DNA from: Alnus glutinosa | Taxonomy: Eukaryota; Streptophyta; Magnoliopsida; Fagales; Betulaceae | Direction: 5' to 3' | NCBI RefSeq assembly: GCF_958979055.1 | Contig: NC_084894.1 | Coordinates: 28,653,616-28,717,615 of the forward strand | Length of the DNA stretch: 64,000 nt | Shown here: piece after piece, positions 1-14,432 of the stretch | Position numbering within the stretch: position 1 is the first letter of the stretch | Layout: every line of letters starts with the position of its first letter | Notes under the pieces: model-generated | Database searches by the model: none | The model's input: only the letters and a program-made list of their open reading frames with translations | What the model was told of the DNA's origin: nothing | Position numbers and translations under genes: made by a program

Positions 1-1346
<1,346 letters not shown>

Positions 1347-2562
1347 AGTCTGAAGAACACCTACAAACAAACAAAGCAAAGCAACCCAAATTGGCAACGG
1401 ATCGTGAGCACCCAGAACTAAAGTTTTGATTTTTACCACAGATCAGTCAAACAAAACACCGTATATCTCTTTACCTTAAAAGGGGAGATCACTAATTTCT
1501 TCGAAGAGTTGATCAAGATCCAATAACAGCAGATGGGTAAGGGAGCAAAAATTCAAAAGGGTGGGGATGAATTGTATTTACTTGTATAATTGTATTATAG
1601 AGCCACAGACACAGAAAGGGCAGGTTCTAGAATTTTCTGTCTTTAAAGAAATAAAAATTTAATTGGCGTAGGATCAACGTCCTTATTTCTGAATAAATAA
1701 TTTTTTTTCAAAAAAAGAGCCGTCTTTATTTCTATTTTTTTTTTATTGCAAAATCTCTGGCGGAAAACGATTTTACCCTAATCCAATTATTCCAATATCA
1801 TCCATTCCTTTTTATTGTTTGCAATCCCATCCTCATAATTTTTAGCTTTTTGTGTATATGCCCCCCTTTATCTCTCTCCTTTTTCCATTTGCGTCCATCT
1901 ATGATCTATGTGACTGTGTGTATATTCTTTGTTGCTTTTTTCTTTCTTTTCCTTTTGTGGGGGGCTTGACCAATCAATAAGTGAGAGCTAATCAAAAGGA
2001 TAAACAAGCATTGGTTTAAATTTTTATAATAGTTTAAGATAGCAATACAAAATGGCTTTCATCATGATAAATGGATCAGATTTGATCGTGCTTTTAAGAT
2101 ATCAAGCCACGGGTGTAATAGTGGAATAAACAAGCTTTCACCATCTGCTTTTTGAGTCTTTAGCTTGGGGGGGCCTGCCGCCTGCACAAGCACAACAACA
2201 CTCACCAGCCGAGGGAGGGAGAGGGACCACAAGAAAGTTACAGGAAGTAAGTTCTTGATTGAAGGTCATTAATCAATTAATTCATAATGTTGAAAAACAA
2301 AATTACAACAAATCATGAATTGAAAAAACCCATCAACATGAGGACAAATGGACAAATGGACAAGGATTAATACATCCCTAAGAAAAATCGCATAAATGGA
2401 AACATTCACACTCTACCAAGTCATACATGCAACGTAAGGAGGTTTTAACAACACTTGGGGAAAACCTCTCACAAGGCATATATGTATCCAAATTAGAAGT
2501 TCGATGTTGATTTCTGCGCCAGATGAGTTCTTCATGAGCGTGGCTTGAAACTTGAAAGGCAA
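1347..2562. other. Intergenic: UBC 5' region and 3' flank of the receptor kinase
   Basis: The part next to the UBC ATG should hold its 5' UTR and promoter (to about 1650). The rest, to 2562, is AT-rich with pyrimidine runs and lies just past the receptor-kinase stop codon. I see no further gene. Confidence 0.5.
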
Positions 2563-5500
2563 TCATGGAGTCTGCACATTTGAGTCCTTGGATTTGTTCT
2601 CTTCAGAAGATGGCCGGTTCTCTGAGTCGGATTGCCGGATTTCTTCAATCATCCTAACAACTTCATCCATGTTGGGTCGCAAGTCTGGCACCTTTGCCAC
2701 ACAGGCCATAGCAATTTGCAACATCTGCACCATTTCTTCTTCAATGTTTTGGTACCTCATCAACTCAACGTCAAAAACCTCCGCCGTCCATTCCTCCCTA
2801 ACAACAGACTGGACCCACCTAGGAAGATCAACCAAATCGTCACGGCCAGGTGACTGGAGTGGAGCTTTTCCAGTCAGCATCTCAAGGAGGAGGACACCAA
2901 AGCTGTATACATCTGATTTATGAGTGTGTTTACGGGTTTCGATCACTTCTGGAGCACGATAGCCTGCACCCCGAGAAGGCGTGGCAGGGACATTCATAAG
3001 AGGGGTTAGGCCAAAATCAGAAATGCTTCCTTCATGATCTTGGTTGACGAGGACGTTTGAGGACTTGATATTTCCATGAGTGAATTTAGGACCACCCATA
3101 GAATGGATGTGGGCGATTCCCCTTGCAGTTCCAAGCGAGATCTTTATTCTGGCGTCCCAGTCAAATGGAGTTCTTCCACCTCCCCGGTTTCCTGTCGTTA
3201 AATTGAAATCAAAAGTAAGCAACAAGGGAACGGGTTAACTGATAGAGGATTCCACAAAAAGAAGAGAAAATTACGACCGGATAGATGATAGATCATCCAA
3301 GAGAAGTTATTTGATAAATGAATGAGGGCCAATTGATAAATGAATGAGGCCAGGGACGGCTCTATATAGAAAAGAATTAGGCGGTCGCCTAAGGCCCTCA
3401 ATTAATGAATATTAATAAAAAAAAATTATAAAAAAATATTTGAAGGCTTAATTATATTAATATTTTTTAATTAAGGCCCCTAATTATAGTAATAAGTAAT
3501 TAAAAAGGCATTAATATCATTTAATTCTCCACCATTCTATTCTTGAAATAAGTCTTAAAAAATTAATAATTATATAGGAGAATCAAATATTATTAAAGAC
3601 ATTCTTAAATAAAATCTATTTTCTAACTTTAAACGTTCTATTATTTGAAATAATGGAGAGATAGAAAATAATAATAATATTCAATTATGTTGTGGATAGA
3701 GATATTTTGGGCTTTGTGATGAGCATCGAGCGGCCAAAATTCTAATTACAATTTAAAAAGACAACAATTTTGCATCCCAAAAAGTGAAAAAATTAATTTT
3801 TAAATATATATATATATAAAATGCCCCACTTAACCTAGTCTCCTTAAGCCTCAAAATGTAACGAGCCAGACCTGAATGAGGCTATACCTCATCGTGTCAC
3901 CTAGAATAAAAATTTTAGTCATCTTTGATAAGAAATAAGAATAACTACCAAATTAAATGGAAGCTTTTTATACCATGGGAGTTCTTGATCGAAACCAGGG
4001 CAAAAGCTGCTACATATATAATGCCTTCCGGTGAGAAACTGTGACAAGGTGTTTCCTTATGGATTGAAGAGGGCAACGATAAATAAAAAAATAAAAAAGT
4101 AAAATAAAATTATTTGCTACCTAAATGAGACCTAATTATCAGAAGTTCATGATACAAGTTATTATCATTCTAACAACCCATCATCAAATGTGTCATTGAC
4201 CAAGTGCACCATGATTTCATATATCTTGCCGAAGTGTAGAAAAATCATGACGATCATCTCTCACAATACTAACTATTGAATAGAAAAATTCAGGAAAGAA
4301 GAATTTTCTTTTGGAAATGCAGTAATTATAATCTTGAATTCTCACTTGTAGGTATTAAGGCAAACAACACTAGTTTTCATAAGTGATCAAGTTCCCGGCT
4401 TGATCTTTTTGTATTGGTCCACAGCAGTGCATGTGTCCATTCATTTGTTCGTGTGTGGTCAGAGTTAATAGTTTAACTCTTATAAATCTTAAAACAAGAT
4501 AAAGGGTTTGGATTACCCAAAACTGAAAGAAATAAAGGGGGGATATCGCATACCATGCAATAGTGTAGATAAGCTGCCACTAGGGACATAGTCATAGACA
4601 AGGAGCTTCTCATCTTTTGAATAATAATAAGCTCGGAGTGGCAGAACATTTGGGTGCTGCCCAACCCTACCCACAATTTCCATCTGCTGTTCAAAGTCCC
4701 TCTTCCCAACCACTACTTCCTTCAACCTTTTCACCACCACTGTCGTTGCCTCTTCCAAAACAGCCTTATATGCTGTGCCATAACTACCTTTTCCCAGCAC
4801 TTCAGCTGAAGCCCTCAATAGATCCTCAAGATCAAAATTATAAGAGCAACCTTCAAAAAAAACAAGCTTGTTTTTCTCCGGCTCCTGCACCCCACTCCCA
4901 AACTCCTCTTTGGGCTTCTCACTCCTCCCACCACTTAAACCCTTTCCTTTTGATACACCAGTGCCTTCACTACGTTTCTTCTTTAGACAGCAGCAGAGAA
5001 CAATAATTAGAGCTGACAGACACAGCAGCACAAACCCTCCGACTGCAATGGCAATTATAGCTCCCATAGACAGTTTCTTTTTGGAGCTTTGATTTGAAGG
5101 AACCAATGGTTGGGGTGGAGACAAAGCAGGCGACGGAGATGGTGGTGGGAGGATGAAGGAGCAAGCTTTTAGAGGGGGTCCACATAAGAGAGGGTTTCCG
5201 ACAAAGGATGAATTAGAAAATGTTTTAAGGGATGATGGAACAGAGCCATTAAGATGATTGTAACTTAAATTCAAATGCTTGAGTCCAGGGAGATCAATTT
5301 CAGGTATGGATCCAGAAAGGGTGTTGTTTTGGAGGTTCAAACCAGTAAGCTGCGTCAAATTTTGTATTGTTTGAGGAATCTTTCCAGAAAAGGAATTAAA
5401 TGACAGATCTAGTACATTGAGTTGAAGGGAAAAGGAGGTAGGAATCTCACCAGAGAAATTATTGTGTTGGAGGTAGAGGTAGTGGAGCGAAGGAAGGGAG

Positions 5501-5841
5501 GTAATGTCAGAAGAAAGATTACCATAGAGAAGGTTAGATCGAAGGCTGAGAATCCTGAGGGCATCAAGCTTACCAAGGGTGCCTGGTGGGATGTGTCCCA
5601 CAAGCCCTACCCCAGGGAGCCGGAGGGCAATTACACGGGTGCCATCCAGTGAGCAAGTAATGCCTACCCAAGATTTGCAGACTGCAGCAGTAGGGCTCCA
5701 GCTGAGGTTGCGCCGATGGGGAACAGCAGCAGCAAAGTCAAGAAGTGCTTGCTTATCTGAGTTCAGGTCAGAAATAGCCAGGGGTAGAAGATTGATAATG
5801 ATGAAGAGGAAAGTAAATGCCGCTGTGGAGGAGAACCTCAT
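2563..5841 (-). CDS. Probable inactive LRR receptor-like kinase (At5g58300-like, LRR-III), complete
   Basis: Plasma-membrane receptor-like pseudokinase, expected to act as a scaffold or co-receptor. Exons are 4554-5841 and 2563-3191, giving 638 residues, typical of the family. The chosen Met (5839-5841) begins a signal peptide (residues 1-24); an in-frame upstream start would add 44 residues and hide it. Next come the LRR N-cap with the CKSWVGITC segment (about 55-63), about five LRRs (95-210), a proline-rich stalk (231-250), a membrane helix (about 260-285) followed by KKKR, and a kinase-like domain. The glycine loop GKGSYGTAY (350-358) and lysine 371 are kept. The catalytic HRD is HGN (468-470), and DFG (488-490) is present. 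The missing catalytic Asp supports an inactive kinase. The 1362-bp intron contains a hAT element. A frameshifted partial copy lies at 24218-25501. Confidence 0.93.
3351..3874. mobile_element. Non-autonomous hAT transposon in the receptor-kinase intron
   Basis: The element begins CAGGGACGGCTC and ends GAGCCAGACCTG, which are imperfect inverted ends. It is flanked by a perfect 8-bp target duplication AATGAGGC at 3343-3350 and 3875-3882, the length expected for hAT elements. It is 524 bp, AT-rich and has no coding region. It lies in the single coding intron of the receptor kinase and should be spliced out. Confidence 0.85.
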
Positions 5842-8050
5842 GGGGAGTTGTTTGGCACAGGGTTGCTGAAACTGACTGTAGAAATGAGAATGTAACCTCT
5901 GCAGAACTTGATGACTTCCTGTTTCAGCACAAAGATCACAGAAAATGATTATGGAGCCAGCAAAAGAAAGCAAGAAAACCTTATCCCACCCAAGTGTGAA
6001 TCGTCTGCAAATACTATCACAAAGTTCGCAACAGAAAAGGGAAAACTAACAAACACATCTCCTACATTGGTTGCAGTGGAGTAAACAACAGGAAGAAAAA
6101 AAAAATAAATAAATATCAAATGCAACCTCTAGCAAGGGTAAACTACTCTGTTTCTGTTTGCCAAATGCAAATTTTTATGAACAGCAGAAAAGGATGACGA
6201 AGAAGTCCCCCTTTCATTTCATTAAACTCATAAAAGACTCGTCCACTATAGTACAGAAATGTATATTCAAAATAGGAAATGGAAGCCAATTTCACCCGTG
6301 TCTTTCTCTAAACAACCACATATGCTTAGAGATCAGAGACATGTATATCCATATGCTAAGAGGCGTTGATATAGCTCTGCGTCATATAAGAGCTCAAAAT
6401 AAGTGAGCCTAGTGGTCAAAGTAGCTGTAATTCACACAGAAACAGACTCAAATTTTCTATGTTATATAACAACAAAATGACTTTTCTTTGAACAAGGGTA
6501 CTTGAGCCTGGTACTTAAATGACCATTGGAAGTTTTGGAAGCTTGGAAGATTTCCCACTAAAAGATATCATCAACTGGGAATTTCCCCAAACTTTCCAAC
6601 TAAAAAAGTTGAGCCAATTCTTTTTTTTCTTTTTCTCTACATCCAGCACCATACGCGAAAGTTCATAGACAATTGCAAAAAGTAATCGACACCCAAAAGC
6701 AGCAGGAAAAGACATTTTACTGATTAAAGCAAAGGAACCTTTTCCTTTTGTATTCTAATATCCGTATTAAAAAAAAGTATTCCAACTTATCATTCTACCA
6801 GACAGGGATTAGGAAATAGATTCAATACCAAACAGAAAAACAGAAAATTATATGAGACAAAAGGGTGACAAGGCACACAATACGGGTGTTAGTCCAATGT
6901 AGAGCACCAACAGCATAATTTACTTTCTAAATTGTCAAACTTAATAAAAATAACAATAAATAAATAAATACCAAAAATCTGGGGAAAAAGGTTCGGGAGA
7001 CAGTAAGCGGATAAAGATCTAGAATAAAATGTAAAGTAGTAGATTTTTCATCAAATTTTTAGCTTAAAGAGGAAGCAATTCCTAATTCCTTGATAGCTGG
7101 AGTTGTTCAACAACCCAAATTGTATCCAAGAAAACTAATTTGACAAACTTATGGAAGTATCTCGGTGTCTTAACCAAAAACCAACCTACTAGAAATATAA
7201 TGTAACAAGAAAACACCAAGTATCATTCTTGAAGAACATTCACTAAACACAAGAACGTGTGCCATGAAGAAGTTTAAGAAGATAATCACACGTTTTAACA
7301 AAAGTTCCCATTACTCTAAAATGAGGGCAGGAGTGCACATTAACAAAGAAGGAAATCCAAATAATGCGACGGATTCACAACCATTGTCTGCAATGACCCA
7401 GATCTAGAAAAGGCTCAATCAGTCGGTACGGAAATGCATGTATGAAAAAGAAAATATTAGACCCATTAAGTAGGAAACAAAAATGGTCCGAGCAAGTAAA
7501 GAAGGTTAACCTGAAGACATGAGGGAGCAGCAGGTCTCAGCTAGCTCTTCATCCAATGGCGTTGCTCAGAAGCGGGCATTAGAGCTTGAAAGAGGCCCAA
7601 CGCTAACGGCATTTGCGCAAGAGTCAGGGTACCCTAGTGGGAGCCTCAGATCCAATTTAGCTGAAGCTCATGGATTTGGTCCCATGGGCTAAAACATAGC
7701 GAACTCAAACTCGTGGGATTTGAGAGCTTGCTTCGATACACACGTAAGGATTCTAAAGCAGACGTTTCAAGGAAAACAAGAAAATTTCTCAGAAGCAAAC
7801 ATTTAGACGAATTTTTGTCGGAGAGAAAGAGATTAATAATATTATTATTGCATAAAAGGGAGAAAAGGGAAAGAAAGGAAAGAAGAGTAAAGAAGAATAA
7901 AGGAGCAGAGAGAGAGAGAGTCAGCTAAAGCAATGACTTTTTTGGTCTGGCAGTGGCAGAGAGAGAGAGAGAGTGAGATCCAGAAGTCCAGACAGGCAAC
8001 GATAAAAAACACTCTATCTCTTTCTCCTAAGTCCTACCTACGATGATGAA
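3957..8050. repeat. Segmental duplication, copy 1 (receptor-kinase exon 1 block)
   Basis: This stretch aligns in the same order and orientation with 23627-27990. Shared parts are part of the kinase intron, the whole first exon, and about 2.2 kb of upstream sequence. The left breakpoint is inside the intron, so the second kinase exon was not copied. Small indels separate the copies, for example 26 bp near 7704-7742 that are missing from copy 2. Confidence 0.9.
5842..8050 (-). promoter_or_regulatory. Predicted 5' UTR, 5'-UTR intron and promoter of the receptor kinase
   Basis: Upstream of the start codon, a good acceptor (TTTGCAG at 6005-6011) and a matching donor (CAG then GTTAAC at 7510) suggest a leader intron of about 1.5 kb. 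The leader exon would lie between 7511 and about 8000. That stretch is rich in GA/CT runs, as in many plant 5' UTRs. This is inferred from splice signals only. The whole stretch is repeated at 25502-27680 in the second copy. Confidence 0.45.
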
Positions 8051-8480
8051 ATTGGATCAAATGGAAGTTGTTGTACTTAACACTAAAACACTGTCTAAAC
8101 CGTATTAACCTACGATAATCAGTCTTTTTCTCCTCTGCAATTACATTTTTACCCCCGATCCCCCAGGCATTGCTGTCTCCGGCCAGTTCTATCGACTGCG
8201 CTCCCTGCCAGCTTGGATGGTTTCGGATATGAGTAATTTATTATTTGGATTAATTAATTTAATATTTATAGGGTTTATTTGTCCAAATGGGAGGATGGGT
8301 TGTCAAAAACATGTCGGCGCAAGTGAATCCTCTAAAAATTCTCTCATATTTTGTTATCTGAATTACGAACAATTTAAATAAAAAAAATTGTTGAGAATTT
8401 ATATTCAATTTAGCTTGTTTTCGTTTTAATTGGAATTGGACCAACGAACAAGTATTTTACCAATCTTGTCCGATTATTGC
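8051..8480. other. Intergenic, no gene seen
   Basis: AT-rich sequence after the segmental duplication breakpoint. I see no supported gene or repeat here. Confidence 0.5.
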
Positions 8481-8588
8481 TTACAACTTTTAACACGTGT
8501 TATTATGTAATTAGAGACATGTCAGCCACTAAAAATACATCATATTAACATCTTATAATCAGATGCTGACACGTGTTAAAAATTGTAA
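8481..8588. mobile_element. Small MITE-like inverted repeat with CACGTG cores
   Basis: About 20 bp at each end are inverted copies (TTACAACTTTTAACACGTGT against a near match read from 8588 backwards). The body is 108 bp and AT-rich. Each end carries a CACGTG core, so the element could bring G-box sites with it. I found no clear target duplication. Confidence 0.5.
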
Positions 8589-9694
8589 AATAGTTTGAAG
8601 TGTAACATTTTTCTTGTATCAATTAGAATTGAAACATGCGTCTCGAGACATAATAGGACATTAAGGATATACGGAACATGTATCTCAAACTTAATAAATT
8701 CAACTGTAAACTGTTAGGAAATACTCTCTAGTAATTATGTTGAAATGGAGTAGTATATAGCTTCTCATTTACTATTATAATTATGGTAGGTATTGATGCA
8801 CAAACTTATTCCTTCAATATTTTCAGTAAAAGAGAGTTAATTTATAATCTATTCGCAGAAAATGATGCATAATCCTTACCATTGATGGTCACAGTGTACT
8901 CCACAAAGCTTGTACATAGATTTGACAACTCTCGAAGAAACTAATTCAAAGATTTGAATTAATCAGTAAGCTTTACAACACTCAAAGCTCACAAATATAA
9001 TGATTTCACTGATTTTAATTTTAATTTTTTATGGTTTTTTGGTAAAGCGGGTGGGATATATAGGCTACTAAGCAAGACTTAACAGGGCCCAAGCAACGCA
9101 AATGCAATCATTTTGCAAGAGCTTTCTTTGACCATTAATTGAGGGGAAGATGCCCTTCTAGCTTGAAAGTGAATAGGCAACCAAATTAAATTAGCTTGTC
9201 CATCACTATGGCAAAGATGGCGAACTCCGACTTGTTTGTATTCTCCACTTGATAGTATTCTCGACGTGACATGATGTTGTTAATAAGTAAGATACAATAC
9301 GTGGAATATTTATATCTAAAACTGAATGAATTGACAAAAATAAAGTTCCAGCATCGAACATTGACACTAATGGTATTTTCAATCACTTTGTTCTTGGCTA
9401 GGCCAGGGGACTTTGGAAGCTTGCGCCCATGATAAATGGCCAAGAGAGATTTGACTATTTCTTTTAATATTTTATGGTGTCACAGTTGATGTTGAATGAA
9501 CAGAGACTGATCCTTTTTTTCCTTTTTTTTCTTTCTGAGTTTTAGGTTTTAGCCCACATCAACATGTGGTCAATATACACGTCTGCATGGTGGGTTCGAG
9601 CTTACAGACCATCTAATCTAATGACATATATATATTATATAACATGCATGCATTGACATTTCATCATACTGATGGCAACGGAAAAGATGGGTTG
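8589..9694. other. Intergenic, no gene seen
   Basis: AT-rich sequence with only short, unconvincing reading frames. No recognised domain. Confidence 0.5.
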
Positions 9695-10514
9695 GTTTGA
9701 CGGAGGAAGGGGGGGCCGGTAGGGCCATGGCCCCCCCTCCCACTCTTAAGAAGAAAAAAAAAAAAAATTATAAAAGAAAAAAATAGTAGTAAATTAAAAA
9801 AATGGCCAAGGACATTTCGTAGAGGACTAAAAGAAAAGTCCGGATTGGACTAGATCAGAAAACTTGGTGCAAAAACCAATGCTTGGGCTTAACTAGCTGA
9901 TAATCAAAGACCCAAAAGAAAGTTTACTGATAAAAAGGGAAAAGGAATTTCTATATATACACCAAAATGAAAAAATTAAAAAGGGAGAAAGAGGTAGATT
10001 TGGCATATTCTCTCGGTCCAATGAGCCTCAAGGTTTAAGATTTTTAAGTTTTTGGTATAACTTGTGATTTAACACCCGAATTCAACAAATAGCAGCTCCA
10101 ATCCCCTTATTTATTCTACTTTTCTATTTGCAAATGAAAACTTTTAACTTTAATGAAGAGGAAAAATCAAATTTAATCCTTACATTTTCATGCAGTTTTC
10201 AATTTCCGCAAATAAGTCCTTGATATTTCATCTGATTTCAAATAGGTCTATCAATAAACTTATCGTCCAATCAATTAACAGTATGCCACACAGACAATTG
10301 TACAGAGGAATTTATTTAAAATCATATAAAAACTTAAAGACCTAATTGTTGATATTGAAAATTTGCATTAAAAAAAATAGAGACTAATTTTGATTTTTCC
10401 CTTAATTAAACCCAGGCTAAATGCATGTGCTCCACGGGCTAATAGTCACGATTTTAATTTGAAGGGAATAATAAAAATATAAAATAAGTTAAGGTTTAAT
10501 TCACGTAAGATTCG

Positions 10515-10573
<59 letters not shown>

Positions 10574-10640
10574 TTTAACCTCTACTTGAAAAAAAAAAAA
10601 TTATTTGGCCCCCTCCCATTAAAATATCTGGCTCCGTCCC
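9695..10640. mobile_element. Degenerate hAT-like element (candidate)
   Basis: The left edge holds GACGGAG and a GGGGGGGCC block. The right edge, read on the minus strand, holds GGGACGGAGCCAG followed by GGGAGGGGGCC. Ends of this kind are common in plant hAT elements. Internal A-rich and T-rich runs are inverted too. I found no target duplication, so limits are approximate. The long TA run at 10518-10572 lies inside. Confidence 0.35.
10518..10572. repeat. (TA)n microsatellite
   Basis: About 27 uninterrupted TA units. Confidence 0.95.
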
Positions 10641-12949
10641 TTCAACTTGGTTGGCTTTCAAATCCTACATAATTGGCTAACCTTGCAGCCCAGCAGCTCT
10701 TCTTTTTCCTTCCAAATTTTCAGCTACAAATAGCCGTTGAAAAGTGCTCAAAAAAATGAACCACAAATGAGAATGTTGACAACCAGAACAAATATGTATT
10801 AACAACTTCAAAACCAAATCTTTGTTAATGGAGCCTAGCTATGACTATTAGAGCCCTCTTCTTCTTTTTGCCCTTTTGGGCCACAGGATACGTCTTAGGA
10901 TTGGATATTGACTTTGTTCATCAAAAGAAAAATAAAACGAGAAACAATAAAATACATGAGTCACTTACTTGGCTAATCATACAATGCCAATATGATCTTA
11001 TGAGCTTATGAGTACCATTTCATGTGGGCTTTGATTTAATTACGTCGTGTTCTTGTGTACATGACACATTTTTAATTATTGATCTATATCAAGACATTTT
11101 AATCCAGCTTATATATAGGTTGGACGTCTTCCATGACTTGATCGTCGATCTACAAATTAAAGTTATGATCCATTCAAATATTGCATATATATACTCAACA
11201 AGATGCGTCCGATCTGTGGCGATTCCTAATTCAAAATATGCAAACCTTAGGAACCCAAAAACTGAGCTAGATCGACCACTTCACGTGGATCAGAAAATGT
11301 GTAAAGAAAAACCTTGAGAATGATTGAATAGCAAATATAATTGGGTTGGTAAAAAGCATTTGACTTCAGTCCCGAGCCTTTAATTTCCTCCCGGAGTATA
11401 ATTAAGCAGTGAAGAACACGTAAACTTTTGTTCAAAGTCTCCAAATTTCATTTAAAATTGTTTCATAAACAGGCTTTCGAGTGCAATTAATTAACATAAT
11501 TCTAGCTACTTCCCTGCCAAGCTGGACGAATGATTCCTTCCCTCCATGTATGACGACCAATATTAGAAAATGAAAAAAAAGAAAGAAAGAAACATTTGTC
11601 TGAACCCTATTGTGCCTTATCACACCTTTTATTGTTCTCTCTAACAAATTTGTAAAATTCTTGTTGTATTTTAGCGATGGCCCGCAGATAGTATTACCCT
11701 AAATTAAACCATTTGGAGCTAGATGACGAAACTGTACGTGAGGCAGATACATGCATGGACTAATTAAGTTATAGTAATTAAGTGGAATAGGGCCATATAT
11801 ATATGCAAGAGTGGGTGCATGTCATTTTAGTCTGGTTTTTGGGCTTTTAATATTAATAAAGTAGTGGAATATTATTATTAAGGAGATTTGTTGGTGGCTT
11901 CTGCCATTGCCAACTCAGTTCCACAGGCAATCATCCACTTTTGGCGAAAGTTGAGACATCATGATGGTTAATACAACTTAGCTTCCCCCTTCATGGATTT
12001 GAATTGCGATCGATCTGGTACTACTGTACAAATGTGTGGGCTTAATTCTTTCAAATATTCTCTTTATATATATATATGGTTTATAAAATTGAAAGATTAA
12101 TTGTTGATTCTTTTTTGAATTTTAGTTTCGAATTTATTTAGTTAGACTTTATTTGTCTGGGTACATGATGAGGAGCATCTAGACAGCAATATTGGTGGAG
12201 CCGGGGAGGTAGTTGGGTACGTAATAGAAAAAGCGGAGTGGTTGGATCAGTATGTCCATATATACTTGCCCAATTAAGTCTGTTATCTACATTGCAATTT
12301 CTATTCAATTCTATGCTACTCGAAGCTTCTTTTATCGTATTGCAATCTTATCATTAACATTATTAATTATAGTTAATAGTATTACTAATAAACAAAAAAA
12401 GACAACATACATTAAAATAAAACTCCGGACCGTCATTTGTAGCATTCAAAGCATGTCCTTTCCATAGTCCCGGTGATCAGGATTCTCATGACGACGATCG
12501 AGAGCGGGAGAGCGGGAGAGCACACAGTATATATTGCTAGTGATGAAAGTTGTGAGGGTGCAACTGAAAGCTTCAAAAATTCTTAATTTCAGCCTAGCTT
12601 CTAAAGGAGTTGGAGGAGTTGGGGAGACTAGGAGAAAATTATTGAACAATCAGTAAATGAGTCTCCTCCAAGATCGAACTGTAAGACAAAAATAATATCA
12701 AGAACAATGTATTTTGTGGTATGAATTTAAAATTTCTTTGCACGAAAAGGGCTAGCTTCACTAGAAGAGAGTCAAAGAAGCAGGGATATAGGACTTCCAA
12801 ATCTACTAGATGAAACCAAAAGGGGCGTGGCCGAGGAACAACGGAGGGAGGAGGAGTGACCGGTGGTGGTGGAAGAAGGGTGCAGTTAGTCTTCTAAGAT
12901 ACTTCCTCGCCTTTAATTTAGTAAGAGCATCATTATACTCTCAATAAAT
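10641..12949. other. Intergenic, no gene seen
   Basis: AT-rich sequence with short open frames (all under 100 codons) that lack family resemblance. I see no RNA gene or clear repeat. Confidence 0.5.
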
Positions 12950-13100
12950 GTGTCATGAGCTAAGAGTAGTACCATATCATGCTATGCATAGGCAATAGAA
13001 TTAAATCATTGAATACTAATAAGCGAGTGGAATTGCCAAAAGCTATTTTGACGGTACCATATATTAAGTCCAGTATCGATAGAGTAAGCTGTTATAGCCG
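12950..13100. repeat. Duplicated flank fragment, partner of about 38450-38550
   Basis: A short stretch around 13030-13090 aligns with 38480-38545 (the RPT3 3' flank), in the same orientation. It belongs to the same ancient duplication as the RPT3 exon fragment at 15720-15854, now separated from it by inserted sequence. Confidence 0.5.
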
Positions 13101-14432
13101 AGATCGTACGTAGTAATATGTCAAAATCCTAAATTGTTCCACGTAATTAATGAATTGTACGTATTTGAAGTTTGTATATATCACATAACATTATTAGTTA
13201 ATTTTTAGGTCGATTTTATTTGAGTCATACAAAAGTTAAAATTGTTGCACGCATTGTCTGAAAGCGTGTTGGCACATTATTTGCAAGTACGTATGTTGGA
13301 CAGAATATGTAGACACAATCATAAGCGTAAATCTTGTTGATGCCTTGGCAATAGGCAATGGGCAATAGCAATGAATGAGATCTTACCTACTAATGTACAA
13401 ATGTTCACCGCCCTGTGGTCCAAACTCCAACCGCCAAATAAATATATTGGAGGTGGGCTGGAAACAGCATGCTTAATTAATTTATATTTATAAAATGTTG
13501 AATTTGAGAGAAAAATGAAATCATGAAATTGGTACGTACAAAATGAAGAAACAAAAAATGTTTCTTGTGAATTTCTTCTGAATAATTTGAAATCCTTCTG
13601 TGTACGCCACGTGGTAGGGTCCTGTACGTCAGTCTGAAATAACTTTTGGGGTCCATAGCATTTTGTGGCATTGATCGAGTCAAGGGGATGGATCCACCCG
13701 GCCATGGGCACCGCTGGATCTTTATATGTTTCTTTGTGGTAATCATGTGCGGCCTAGCTAGAAGGTAGAAGTAAGTCACATAGCCTAATTATTTCCAGAA
13801 AGGAAATACTCCATAGAAGATGTCCCAGATTCACTGAAGTCCCATAAAAATGACCCACCAACACTTGAACTGTAAATGAATGATGCTTACCTAATTAGAA
13901 AGGAGGAGAAGAAAAGTAGGAGAGAAATGAAGAGTATTTATTCTACCGGCTACATTTTTAAATGAAACCATTAAATCTATAAAATTTGATGTAGACAATG
14001 AAGAGAGGAGGCCGGGAAGAAGGTAATGGATGGATGAATGAAAGAGCAGAGGTACGTATAAAAGGAGAAACATGGGGTATTACAACAACCGACATAGATG
14101 AGAGATGAAAGCAACTACTCTATGGAAGAAGTTGATTATTTTTGAGAATTTAATGGCGCCCTCCGAACAATCTTTCTTGTCATTGAGTGCCCTGGGAATC
14201 TATCATGCCCTAATTAAATCCCCATCATTTCTGATAGCAACATCTTTCCTACCTCCGATCCCTCGACTCCAAGAGTCCATGTCTTTCCTTTTGTTAATTC
14301 CCAACAATTGTAGCATGCAATATTGGTGCGTAGTAGTTGCAGTAACTAAAGGAAATCAGACCATATTTATTCACAAACCAATATGTCTTTGTGTACCGTT
14401 GTAAGTATTGAATAGCTCATAAAATACAAAAT
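13101..14432. other. Intergenic, no gene seen
   Basis: AT-rich sequence. The longest open frames (up to about 130 codons on the minus strand, 13319-13779) show no known domain and no coding partner nearby, so I do not call them genes. Confidence 0.5.

Noticed and set aside
4617-5869. Plus-strand frames across the receptor-kinase exon
   Set aside because: Antisense shadows of a well-supported kinase exon; the same shadows recur at 24281-25529.
9585-9605. GGTTCGAGC word that could be a tRNA T-arm
   Set aside because: No matching acceptor stem or anticodon arm found around it.
13319-13779. Minus-strand frames of 100 and 130 codons
   Set aside because: Overlapping frames with no domain, no splice partner and AT-rich composition like the flank.
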